Source: an uncultured Oxalobacteraceae bacterium (lineage in GTDB: Bacteria > Pseudomonadota > Gammaproteobacteria > Burkholderiales > Burkholderiaceae). Taken from it: a stretch of DNA of 9,331 nt. Under the pieces are notes generated by a model, which was not told the origin of the DNA, ran no database searches, and worked only from the letters and a program-made list of their open reading frames with translations. The stretch is from the NCBI GenBank assembly GCA_946478765.1, contig CAMLDH010000131.1, positions 1-9,331 of the forward strand, written 5' to 3'. A program made the translations under genes and the position numbers. Position 1 is the first letter of the stretch, and each line of letters starts with the position of its first letter. Shown here piece after piece: positions 1 through 6,491 of this stretch.

Positions 1-1
1 G

Positions 2-637
2 GAAGGCATCACCAAGCTGCAGGGAATCGATATCCAGTATGCAGAACAGCTCGGTTATCGCATCAAGCTGCTGGGCATTGCCAAGCGCACTGCCAAGGGC
101 ATTGAATTGCGCGTGCATCCGACCCTGATTCCGGCCAAACGCCTGATTGCGAATGTCGAAGGCGCGATGAATGCCGTCGTGGTGCAGGGCGATGCGGTGG
201 GCGCCACACTGTATTACGGCAAAGGCGCCGGGGCGGAGCCGACTGCGTCCGCCGTGATTGCCGATCTGGTCGACATCACCCGCCTGGCGACGGCCGATCC
301 CGAGCATCGCGTGCCGCATCTGGCATTCCAGCCGAATGCGATGATCGACACGCCGATACTGCCGATGTCGGAAATCACTACCAGCTACTATCTGCGTATG
401 CATGTAGCGGATCAGCCAGGCGTGTTGGCGGACGTCACCCGCATTCTGGCGGATTCGACGATCTCGATCGATGCGATGCTGCAGAAAGAGCCGGCCGAAG
501 GCGAGACGCGCACCGACATCATCATGCTGACGCATCAGACGCAGGAGAAGAATGTCGAGGCGGCGATTGCGAAGATCGAAGCGCTGTCGTCGGTCATGGG
601 CAAGGTCACCAAGATTCGCCTGGAAGAGTTGGCCTGA
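2..637 (+). CDS. hom: Homoserine dehydrogenase, C-terminal part (5' end outside window)
   Basis: Homoserine dehydrogenase reduces aspartate-4-semialdehyde to homoserine with NAD(P)H in the cytoplasm, the branch step towards threonine and methionine. The open frame enters from the left edge and gives 211 residues before TGA at 635-637, which is followed at once by an in-frame TAA. The first residues read EGITKLQGIDIQYAEQLGY, then KLLGIAKR, which matches the substrate-binding domain of the family. Around nt 380-615 an ACT domain is visible (YYLRMHVADQPGVLADVTRIL), the regulatory module of the long, feedback-controlled bacterial form that usually senses threonine. The N-terminal Rossmann domain and start codon lie outside the window. 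In many Burkholderiales thrC follows hom directly; here the next gene is convergent and unrelated. Identification is firm. Confidence 0.95.
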   Translation, partial: EGITKLQGIDIQYAEQLGYRIKLLGIAKRTAKGIELRVHPTLIPAKRLIANVEGAMNAVVVQGDAVGATLYYGKGAGAEPTASAVIADLVDITRLATADPEHRVPHLAFQPNAMIDTPILPMSEITTSYYLRMHVADQPGVLADVTRILADSTISIDAMLQKEPAEGETRTDIIMLTHQTQEKNVEAAIAKIEALSSVMGKVTKIRLEELA

Positions 638-646
638 TAATCAGCC

Positions 647-669
647 AGAGTGGGCGCTGTGCCCACTCT
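647..669. terminator. Perfect hairpin after hom, possible bidirectional terminator
   Basis: Arms AGAGTGGGC (647-655) and GCCCACTCT (661-669) are perfect complements around a 5-nt loop, 10 bp after the hom stop. There is no T-run on either side, so it is not a textbook intrinsic terminator. Its place between convergent genes makes a role in transcription end or mRNA 3'-end protection plausible. Confidence 0.5.
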
Positions 670-688
670 ATGCGGTCAGCATGAATGC

Positions 689-723
689 AGTGCAAGGCGC
701 TGCACTTGAATATTTCAATATTC
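689..723. repeat. Two further small hairpins between hom and the GT9 gene
   Basis: AGTGCA (689-694) pairs with TGCACT (701-706) across a 6-nt loop. GAATATT (708-714) pairs with AATATTC (717-723) across a 2-nt loop and directly abuts the stop codon of the convergent GT9 gene at 724-726. Together with the hairpin at 647-669 they fill the convergent gap. They may help end transcription of the minus-strand glycan operon, but the T-tract of a classical terminator is missing. Confidence 0.4.
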
Positions 724-1869
724 TCAACTCGCTCCACTGGTGTCTCTTTCATTTTCGATTGCTTTGATTCCGCCGTTGATGTTATTTCGCGTCGATCTGC
801 TCACCTCCTGCAGCAATCCCAGCGTTTCCGTGACCACGCGTTCAGGCGTCACTTTTGCCAGACAATCGTGATGCTGCTCGGGGCAAATACTTTTGTAGCA
901 GAAGCGGCACGGCACAGGATGAAACAACACGCGGCATGGCACTTGCCACGGCGTATGTTGCGGATTGGTCAGCGCATACAGGTCGACCACCGGCGTGCCG
1001 ACTGCTGCGGCCAGATGCGCCGGCGCGCTATTGTTGGTGATGATGAGCGGCGCCAGCGAAATCATTGCGGCGAATCTTCCAAGCGTGAGGGCGCCTGCCA
1101 GCGAATGGGAGGGCGCGTCCATCGCGTGCCGGATAAGCGCGATCAGCGCCGTTTCGCTTGCGGCGCCGGTAAAGACCAGCGGGCAGTGCAATGTAGTGGC
1201 GAACCGGTCTGCGACGTCGCGCCATCGCGATGCGGGATAGCGCCGCGATGGCGCGCTGGCGCCCGGATGCAGCAACAGCCACGGTTGTGCCGGATCAATG
1301 CCCAGCGCGTCCAAACGCTGCCGAGCCCATGCAATATCGGCGGCGGGAATGGAAAACGATAGCCGCTGCTCGCGCGTATGGCTGCCGACGGTCGCCACCA
1401 GGTCGAGCTGGCGGCGTACTTCGTGGCGTACCTTGTCGTGCGGTTCCGGATCGCGTACCCAGTCCGATAGCAGATGATAGGGATTCTCGCGGCAATGGGC
1501 GACGCGCAATGGAATGTCTGCCAGTGTGCAGAGCAGGGCGGCGGGTAGCGGACTCTGGCTGTACGACGTGAAGATTACGGCGGCGTCGAACCGGCGCGAT
1601 TGCAGCATCCGGATCAGCGCGAGATCGATGGCGCTATTGTGCGGGCCGCTACTTTTCATCCAGGGCGCGGCATAGACGATGGCATCGTGCAATTCGGGAA
1701 CATAGGGGGCCGCAGCGCTGCCGAACGCGGAGCTCAACAAGGTAATGCGGCGCGCCGGCACGCTATTTTTCAACGCGCGGATCGCCGGCGTGCTCATCAA
1801 TACATCGCCCAATTGATCGAGCCGCACGCACAGGATATTGTGCGCCTGATCCCAATCTTGCTTTTTCAT
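724..1869 (-). CDS. GT9 family glycosyltransferase, ADP-heptose:LPS heptosyltransferase-like
   Basis: The 381-residue protein is a GT9 glycosyltransferase, the family of LPS heptosyltransferases WaaC/WaaF/WaaQ, which move heptose from ADP-heptose to an acceptor on the cytoplasmic face of the inner membrane. Visible hallmarks are the N-terminal RLDQLGDVLMSTPAIRALK (16-34), the middle LLLHPGASAPSRRYP (198-212) that opens the nucleotide-sugar-binding domain, and TNNSAPAHLAAAVGTPVVDLY (278-298). A cysteine cluster follows (C321, C324, C329, C336) with H333 and H334 between, as seen in a GT9 subset; a metal or structural role is possible. The last 25 or so residues are a polar tail. Its ATG overlaps the TGA of the upstream phosphatase as ATGA, implying translational coupling. 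Donor and acceptor cannot be read from sequence, so no Waa symbol is given. Confidence 0.85.
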   Translation of the reverse strand: MKKQDWDQAHNILCVRLDQLGDVLMSTPAIRALKNSVPARRITLLSSAFGSAAAPYVPELHDAIVYAAPWMKSSGPHNSAIDLALIRMLQSRRFDAAVIFTSYSQSPLPAALLCTLADIPLRVAHCRENPYHLLSDWVRDPEPHDKVRHEVRRQLDLVATVGSHTREQRLSFSIPAADIAWARQRLDALGIDPAQPWLLLHPGASAPSRRYPASRWRDVADRFATTLHCPLVFTGAASETALIALIRHAMDAPSHSLAGALTLGRFAAMISLAPLIITNNSAPAHLAAAVGTPVVDLYALTNPQHTPWQVPCRVLFHPVPCRFCYKSICPEQHHDCLAKVTPERVVTETLGLLQEVSRSTRNNINGGIKAIENERDTSGAS

Positions 1870-2483
1870 TGCTCGCTTGCCTTTGCGTCGTCTGCGTCAA
1901 GCAGCATGATCATCCTGGCAGCCGCACGCACATCGCTCGCAATAATATCGGGGGTGCGCAGCGGCGAGCGCTGCCATTGCGTTTCATTGCCATTGTCGAT
2001 CAATGCCGCCTTGCAGCCGGCACGGTGACCGGCTTCGATGTCATGCAGAATATCGCCGATCATCCACGAGCGGCGCAAGTCGATGCCATGTTCGCCCGCT
2101 GCCCGCTGCAGCATGCCCGGCATCGGTTTGCGGCAGGTGCATGCGCTGGCATACGATGCCACGGTCCCGGTCGGGCTGTGCGGGCAATAGTAGACGCCAT
2201 CGATGACGATGCCCTGGTCGCCCAGCATGTCCTGCAGATGCTGCAACACATGGCGCAATGCCGCTTCGGAAAAAATGCCGTGCGCAATGCCGGACTGATT
2301 CGATACGATAAACAACGCATAACCATGCCGCTGCAATAGCGCCAGTCCCTGTGCGACGCGCGGACCGAGTACGACGCGTTGCGGGTCGACGTTATGCGGC
2401 ACATCCTCGATCAGCGTGCCGTCCTTGTCGAGAAAAATTGCGCGCAGCGGGTGTGGCTGTGTCTCGGTTTTTCCTGCATTCAT
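1866..2483 (-). CDS. HAD-IIIA hydrolase, D-glycero-D-manno-heptose-1,7-bisphosphate 7-phosphatase-like (GmhB family)
   Basis: GmhB removes the 7-phosphate of heptose-1,7-bisphosphate on the way to nucleotide-activated heptose. All HAD motifs are present in 205 residues: FLDKDGTL with nucleophile D19 and acid/base D21, SNQSG (61-65), K119 in CRKP, and GDILHD with D144 and D148. The zinc loop typical of GmhB is complete: C100 and H102 in CPHSP, and C115 and C117 in CTCRKP. Length fits the family. The related histidinol-phosphate phosphatase domain of HisB shares this fold and loop, but the neighbouring GT9 gene favours a heptose role. The ATG at 2483-2481 has only a weak upstream GTGAG. The stop overlaps the GT9 start by four bases, so the pair is very likely co-translated. 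The general symbol gmhB is withheld because a housekeeping copy may exist elsewhere. Confidence 0.82.
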   Translation of the reverse strand: MNAGKTETQPHPLRAIFLDKDGTLIEDVPHNVDPQRVVLGPRVAQGLALLQRHGYALFIVSNQSGIAHGIFSEAALRHVLQHLQDMLGDQGIVIDGVYYCPHSPTGTVASYASACTCRKPMPGMLQRAAGEHGIDLRRSWMIGDILHDIEAGHRAGCKAALIDNGNETQWQRSPLRTPDIIASDVRAAARMIMLLDADDAKASEQ

Positions 2484-2557
2484 GCTTAAGGCTCACGTCT
2501 TTGAAAGTTCAATTTCCTTCTACACAAGTTGCACCTTTAAAAGGGTGTGCTTAAGGC
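2483..2557. repeat. 10-bp direct repeat bracketing the SDR/HAD gap
   Basis: TGCTTAAGGC occurs at 2483-2492 and again at 2548-2557. One copy covers the first base of the HAD start codon region and the other covers the SDR stop codon, so the 67-bp spacer is bounded almost exactly by the two copies. This could be the footprint of a small insertion or duplication, or chance. Confidence 0.4.
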
Positions 2558-3321
2558 CAAGAGGTTTCATGCAACGGCAGCACCGTGATTTCGGCCACTA
2601 CGGTGTCGTCCGGTAAGGTCAACACCGCTTGCACCGCGCGTGCCACGTCGAACGGGTCCTGCAAGGTCGTCAAGTCGATCTCCGGAAAGCGGTCGAGCAG
2701 GAACGGCGTGCGCATGCCGCCCGCCACCACGGCAGTCACCTTGATGTTATGCGGACGTAATTCCGCATGCAACGCGTGCGAGAACCCGAGCAGTCCCCAT
2801 TTGCTTGCATGATAGGCAGATGCATTGGGCCAGGTTCTTTTTGCGGCGGTCGATGCGATGTTGATGATATGGCCGCGCCGCTGTTGTTTCATGTGCCGCG
2901 CCGCACATTGCGATAGCAGGAACGGACCGTACAGATTGGTGCGGATGATGCGGTCCCAATCGGCATAGGCGAGTTCTTCCAGCGGGCAGGTGACATCGAC
3001 GCCGGCGTTGTTGATCAGCACATCGAGCGTGCCGAATTGATCGATGGTGTGCGCAATGGCTTGGGCCGCACCGGTTGGTTCGCCGACGTCGAACTGGATC
3101 GCATGCGCAGCGCCCTTGGTCGCGGTCAAGGTTTCCGCCACGGCCAGTGCGCTGTCGCGGTTGCGATCGCCCACCATGATGTTGGCACCGGCCCCTGCCA
3201 AGGTATGGCATAGCGCGGCGCCGAGACCGCTGCCGCCGCCTGTGACTAGGATTGTCTTGCCGGCCAGTGGGGACGATGCGTCTTTTTGCGGCGCATCGTT
3301 GGCCGCATGCACAGGATTCAA
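2551..3321 (-). CDS. Short-chain dehydrogenase/reductase (SDR), classical type
   Basis: A 256-residue NAD(P)-dependent oxidoreductase of unknown substrate. The cofactor motif TGGGSGLG is at 27-34, NNAG at 104-107, and the catalytic tetrad is complete: N129 (TNLYG), S157 (IINIAS), Y170 and K174 (YHASK). Length is typical for a classical SDR. I start it at TTG (3321-3319) because AAGGAG lies 7 nt upstream and because a longer frame reaching back to 3444 would overlap the end of the GT4 gene and add 41 non-SDR residues. With this start it sits 22 bp after the GT4 stop, consistent with one operon. Within a glycan block it may act on a sugar or sugar nucleotide, but classical SDRs are too varied to say; the YHASKWGLLGFSHAL region is shared by many ketoreductases. 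Confidence 0.88.
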   Translation of the reverse strand: MNPVHAANDAPQKDASSPLAGKTILVTGGGSGLGAALCHTLAGAGANIMVGDRNRDSALAVAETLTATKGAAHAIQFDVGEPTGAAQAIAHTIDQFGTLDVLINNAGVDVTCPLEELAYADWDRIIRTNLYGPFLLSQCAARHMKQQRRGHIINIASTAAKRTWPNASAYHASKWGLLGFSHALHAELRPHNIKVTAVVAGGMRTPFLLDRFPEIDLTTLQDPFDVARAVQAVLTLPDDTVVAEITVLPLHETSWP

Positions 3322-3326
3322 GATGG

Positions 3327-3332
3327 TTCTCC
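3327..3332 (-). promoter_or_regulatory. Shine-Dalgarno that fixes the TTG start of the SDR gene
   Basis: On the minus strand AAAGGAG ends 7 nt before TTG (3321-3319). No ATG occurs in frame near this point, so the strong ribosome site decides in favour of the rare TTG start. Confidence 0.75.
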
Positions 3333-3343
3333 TTTGAAACGGA

Positions 3344-4639
3344 TCATGTTCCGGAAGCCGCTTGTGCGCCCAGCGCAGGTGCCGCGGTGGAATGCGCATG
3401 GAAAAGCGGGGTAGTCGCGCTGGCGGCGTAATAGACGTCGGCAATCTGCGCGGCTACTTTGCGCCAGGTAAAGTAGCGGTAGGCCCGATGCATTCCCGCC
3501 CATCCCATGCGCTGCGCGATTTGCGGCCGGTAATGCAGCCACGCCAGTCGTTCCGCCAATGCACCGGGATTGTCGGGGGGCACCAGATAACCTGTCTGCG
3601 CCTCGATCACCGTGCTCTGGATGCCGCCGACCGCAGCGCCAATTACCGGCGTGCCGCATGCCATCGCTTCCACCGGCGTAATGCCGAACGGCTCGTACCA
3701 TGGCGTCGTCACGAACACATTGGCGGCGCTGTAGTAATAGCGCAATACCGCCCGCGGCCGCTGGCCGGTGAACGTGACCGCGTCGCTGATCCCCAGCGTG
3801 TCGGCCAAGGCCATCAAGCGCATGAGCTCCGGCGTTGCCCGCGGATCGGGGAGGGGCGCATTGCCGCCCACCACCAGCAGTTTTCCTGAAATGCGGTACT
3901 GCTCCCGTAGCACCGCCATTGCGCGAATCACATTGTCGATGCCCTTGCGCGGCACGATGCGGCCCAGTTGCAGCACAATGAAATCGTCGGGTTGCAAGTC
4001 CAGATGCGCGCGCGCGCTGGCCGTGACCGGCCAGAATTCATCCGCGTCGAAACCGCAGGGGACAATGGCGATGCGCGTGGCATCGGCGCCATACAAGCAC
4101 TGCATGTCTTCCTGATCCTGCGCGCATTCGGCGATGATCCGGTTGGCTTCCTGCATCAGCCGTTCTTCAATCGCAAAGCGCATATCCGGAAACGCGTCGT
4201 CCATGCCTTGCGACCGGCGCCGCACGCGTCCGAGCGCATGAAAGGTCATGACAAAGGGCGTGCCGAAGGTTTTCTTGAGCCGCTGCGCGACCATGCCCGA
4301 CATGAAAAAATTGGCATGCGTCACGTCATAGCGAATTTTTTCGCGGCGCACGAAACGTTCCACCCAACGGGCAAAGTCGTTCATATGCGGCAGCATGCGT
4401 TCTTTCGGAATGAAGCACGCCGGCCCGGCCGCTACATGGATCACGCGTATCTGGGGCAGCCAGTCGACGATCAACGGCTGGTCTGCGGCATCGCGCCGGG
4501 TAAAGATATCGATCCGGAAACCCAGTTGCGCGAGTTGCCGGGCGAGGTGCGCGACATAGACATTTTGTCCGCCGCTGTCAGTGCCGCCGACCAGAGCCAA
4601 AGGCGATGCATGTTCACTGATCAGGGCAATTTTGAGCAT
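3344..4639 (-). CDS. GT4 family glycosyltransferase (glycosyltransferase group 1)
   Basis: A 431-residue retaining GT-B glycosyltransferase, cytoplasmic or at the inner membrane face, using a nucleotide-sugar donor that cannot be determined here. The N-terminal domain has the glycine-rich GGTDSGGQNVYV (18-29) as in sucrose-phosphate-synthase-like and MshA-like enzymes, and HANFFMSGMVA (108-118). The C-terminal domain has LGRIVPRKGIDN (225-236) with the donor-phosphate-binding Arg and Lys, and the family signature EPFGITPVE (E316 and E324, the E-x7-E motif) followed by AMACGTPVIG. The last 25 residues are Ala/Thr-rich and unconserved in appearance. ATG at 4639-4637 has no clear Shine-Dalgarno. 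It appears to be the first gene of the block, ahead of the SDR, phosphatase and GT9 genes, which suggests that it builds the same glycan. Confidence 0.88.
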   Translation of the reverse strand: MLKIALISEHASPLALVGGTDSGGQNVYVAHLARQLAQLGFRIDIFTRRDAADQPLIVDWLPQIRVIHVAAGPACFIPKERMLPHMNDFARWVERFVRREKIRYDVTHANFFMSGMVAQRLKKTFGTPFVMTFHALGRVRRRSQGMDDAFPDMRFAIEERLMQEANRIIAECAQDQEDMQCLYGADATRIAIVPCGFDADEFWPVTASARAHLDLQPDDFIVLQLGRIVPRKGIDNVIRAMAVLREQYRISGKLLVVGGNAPLPDPRATPELMRLMALADTLGISDAVTFTGQRPRAVLRYYYSAANVFVTTPWYEPFGITPVEAMACGTPVIGAAVGGIQSTVIEAQTGYLVPPDNPGALAERLAWLHYRPQIAQRMGWAGMHRAYRYFTWRKVAAQIADVYYAASATTPLFHAHSTAAPALGAQAASGT

Positions 4640-4869
4640 GGTTGATGGTGGGCGTCGGCGCTTCGCTTGTGTAAATAATGAGAGAGGAATGCCGTCATGG
4701 AGGCAGTCCTACCTGTGCTGTAGCAATTGACATACCCGGTTGCACTGCGCCTGCGCGGCGCAGGGGCGTGTGCGCGGCAGACGTCTGTTGGCATACGCTG
4801 TTGCACGCACAATGCGCTGGATAAGAAATACCGATGAATGTAAAAAATTCTTGTTGTTACTGCGCTGCG
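4640..4869. other. Intergenic region upstream of the GT4 gene
   Basis: About 230 bp with no supported gene. It must carry any promoter for the glycan operon, but I see no convincing -35/-10 pair on the minus strand. A GC-rich hairpin is present: CTGCGCC (4745-4751) and GGCGCAG (4757-4763) around a 5-nt loop. It has no T-run on either side. Confidence 0.5.
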
Positions 4870-4917
4870 TTAATCAATGACAATCGCGCTTGCCCATCCT
4901 ATCAACTCGACATACAT
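4870..4917 (-). pseudogene. 15-codon ORF or gene remnant behind a good Shine-Dalgarno
   Basis: The frame reads MYVELIGWASAIVID and then TAA. AAAGGA lies 8 nt before the ATG, better than many real genes here, and it starts 23 bp after the antiporter stop on the same strand. The first 13 residues resemble, from memory, the start of small SemiSWEET/PQ-loop-like membrane proteins (ELIGWA followed by a hydrophobic stretch), which would make this a truncated gene. No continuation is visible in any frame downstream. Alternatively, part of it (4886-4901) is a half copy of the dispersed repeat also found at 6365-6381, and the ORF is accidental. A leader peptide is less likely because no regulated gene follows closely. 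Confidence 0.3.
4886..4901. repeat. Partial copy of the GGATGGGT-type dispersed repeat
   Basis: On the plus strand this stretch reads GCGCTTGCCCATCCTA, close to GCGCTCTACCCATCCTA at 6365-6381 (one gap and a small substitution). It is in the same orientation, so the antiporter gene lies between a half unit and a complete palindromic unit of the same repeat type. Confidence 0.45.
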
Positions 4918-4940
4918 GATTTCATTCCTTTCATGCCGGA

Positions 4941-6221
4941 TTATGGTTGGCGCATTATTCTGCGGCGGCGGTGATACAAGGCCATCAACGGCGTCGATGA
5001 AATGCCATGCAGCAGCACCGACACGGCGACCACGGTCAATACCAGCGAGACAAAACGTTGCGTCATGTCCGGCAACCATCGGTATTGCAGTGCGAACAGC
5101 AGGTAATACAGCGAGCCCACGCCGCGTATGCCGAACCATGCCAGCAAGCGGCGCTGCAAGGGCGAGGTATCGGAGGACCCTGCCAGCGTGGCGGCTACCG
5201 CGATCGGCCGCACCAGCAGGATAAGAAGTGCAGCCACCATCACTCCTTCGATGGAAAAGCCGCTGCCCGACAACATGACGCCCAGCAGCAATACGACGAG
5301 AAATTCCGCGATATGTTCCAACTGCTGATTGAAGCCGAGCACGGTTTCCGTCATGTAGGCTGGCGCCTTGTGCGGATCGGTGGCCACGGCCGGTTCGTCG
5401 CCGGCCGTGATGGGCCCGATCACGGCGCCCGGGCGTTCCGGGCCGCTGGTGGTGTGTTCGATGCGGCGCACCGCGACGCCGGCCGCAAACACGGCAATGA
5501 AGCCGTTGCCGGCGATCAGATGCGCGACGCCGTAAGAAAAAGAAATCATGCCCAGCGTCAGGAATTCTTCCATGCCCAGCGCCATCTGATATTCGCGGCG
5601 CAAATACACCACCAGCCGCCCTATCGTCCATCCCATGAGCCAGCCGCTGGCCAAGCCCGCGACGCATTCCCACAGGATCCGCAGGATGGCGCTGGCATTG
5701 GTATAGGGGAGGCCGTCGGGTACTGCCAGCAGGCCCAGTCCCAGCATGACGAACGGATAAGCGGTGCCATCGTTCAAGCCGCCTTCGCCGGTCAGGCCGA
5801 AGCGGATCCGGTCGCGGTCGCCGGCATCCTTGATCTGCACGTCGGATGCCAGAATCGGATCGGTCGGCGCCAGGATCGCCGCCAACAGCACTGCGGCGCC
5901 CAGAGGCAAATGCAACAGATAGACGCCGATGCCAGTCAGCAGCCCAATCGTCACCACCATCGTCACGATGCCCAGGCGAATCGGCAGCCACCAGATCGAA
6001 TCCGAGATCGACACGCGCAACTTCAGTCCGACCGTAAACAATGAAATCAGCAATGCGATTTCGGTGATCAAGGTCAAGATCGCCGCATGCCGCTGGAGGT
6101 CGATATCAATCAACCCGGCTCCCGACGGACCCAAGGCAAAGCCGATCGGCAAGTACAGCATGGCTGGACTGAGAGGAAGCCGCCGCAACAGCGACTCCAT
6201 TATCCCCATCGATATCAGCAA
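4941..6221 (-). CDS. Cation/proton antiporter, CPA1 (NhaP-type); true start probably upstream
   Basis: An inner-membrane exchanger of Na+ and/or K+ for H+, serving pH and salt homeostasis. The 426 residues counted from TTG at 6221 are rich in membrane helices. They contain the family core motifs PTDPILASDV (119-128) and GEGGLNDGTAYP (145-156), with the N150-D151 pair that marks electroneutral CPA1 members, and WFGIRGVGSLYYLLF (362-376) with the conserved Arg of the late helix. It ends in an Arg-rich tail without a large C-terminal regulatory domain. The frame is open upstream to a TGA at 6278-6276, and those codons encode TIWFLLVGALLI, which fits the normal first helix of the family. No ATG, GTG or TTG lies between that stop and 6221. 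The protein may therefore start at ATT (6275 or 6272), or the gene has lost its start. Ion specificity is not readable. Confidence 0.88.
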   Translation of the reverse strand: MLISMGIMESLLRRLPLSPAMLYLPIGFALGPSGAGLIDIDLQRHAAILTLITEIALLISLFTVGLKLRVSISDSIWWLPIRLGIVTMVVTIGLLTGIGVYLLHLPLGAAVLLAAILAPTDPILASDVQIKDAGDRDRIRFGLTGEGGLNDGTAYPFVMLGLGLLAVPDGLPYTNASAILRILWECVAGLASGWLMGWTIGRLVVYLRREYQMALGMEEFLTLGMISFSYGVAHLIAGNGFIAVFAAGVAVRRIEHTTSGPERPGAVIGPITAGDEPAVATDPHKAPAYMTETVLGFNQQLEHIAEFLVVLLLGVMLSGSGFSIEGVMVAALLILLVRPIAVAATLAGSSDTSPLQRRLLAWFGIRGVGSLYYLLFALQYRWLPDMTQRFVSLVLTVVAVSVLLHGISSTPLMALYHRRRRIMRQP

Positions 6222-6275
6222 TGCACCGACGAGCAGAAACCAGATGGTTGGGGTATCGATTGCGAAATCAATAAT
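6222..6275 (-). other. Probable N-terminal coding extension of the antiporter without a standard start
   Basis: Read in the antiporter frame, 6275 to 6222 gives two ATT codons and then DFAIDTPTIWFLLVGA, running straight into LLISMGIMESLLRRLPLS. The hydrophobic run looks like the missing first half of helix 1. The first ATT differs by one base from ATG. No Shine-Dalgarno is evident before it. Confidence 0.5.
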
Positions 6276-6346
6276 TCAGTGGGCTTGGCAAATCAATCAG
6301 ATGAAGTTAGTGGTCCGTCATTCTTCAATTTTCCAATTGAAAGGAT

Positions 6347-6383
6347 CGTGGGATGGGTTTCGCTGCGCTCTACCCATCCTACG
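6347..6383. repeat. GGATGGGT-type palindromic repeat unit
   Basis: Arms at 6347-6358 and 6372-6383 (core GGATGGGT and ACCCATCC) pair over 12 positions with one G-T wobble, around a 13-nt loop containing CGCTGCGC. Sequences of this kind are widely scattered between genes in Proteobacteria and give rise to spurious peptides such as VGWVERSETHP when translated. Confidence 0.75.
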
Positions 6384-6410
6384 GATCTGACGTGTTCCAA
6401 CCGCCGTATT

Positions 6411-6431
6411 CCCTCCCCTTCAAGGGGAGGG
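6411..6431. repeat. Perfect CCCTCCCC-type palindrome
   Basis: CCCTCCCCTT (6411-6420) and AAGGGGAGGG (6422-6431) are exact complements around a single central C. Sterically this is an 8-bp stem with a TTCAA loop. The same core in reverse sense recurs at 6559-6571. Confidence 0.75.
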
Positions 6432-6487
6432 TTAGGGTGGGGATGGGTTAAAACGCAGCAATATGAAAACCCATCCCCATCCCAACC
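6430..6487. repeat. 20-bp inverted repeat with 18-nt loop
   Basis: The left arm 6430-6449 and right arm 6468-6487 match as inverted repeats at 18 of 20 positions. The inner 11 bp (GGGGATGGGTT against AACCCATCCCC) are perfect. The left arm shares its first bases with the preceding palindrome, so the two structures are mutually linked. Confidence 0.7.
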
Positions 6488-6491
6488 AAGA

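Noticed and set aside
3968..4645. A 225-codon plus-strand open frame opposite the GT4 gene
   Set aside because: No recognisable domain, and the minus strand carries the E-x7-E glycosyltransferase signature.
4727..4760. TTGACA on the plus strand at 4727-4732 as a sigma-70 -35 box
   Set aside because: No -10 element lies 16-18 bp downstream, where the sequence is GC-rich, and there is no plus-strand gene to drive.
4678..4824. A 48-codon plus-strand ORF with seven cysteines in the gap before the GT4 gene
   Set aside because: No ribosome site, crosses the GC-rich hairpin, and its composition fits random reading of GC-rich DNA.
4870..5991. A 373-codon open frame on the minus strand overlapping most of the antiporter
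   Set aside because: It is Arg/Gly/His-rich with no hydrophobic helices or known motif, while the overlapping frame has all CPA1 signatures. It is a shadow of GC-rich coding sequence. Only its last 15 codons, with their own ribosome site, were considered separately.
5007..6044. A 345-codon plus-strand open frame antisense to the antiporter
   Set aside because: Composition dominated by Gln, His, Arg and Ala with no domain; typical antisense shadow of a membrane protein gene.
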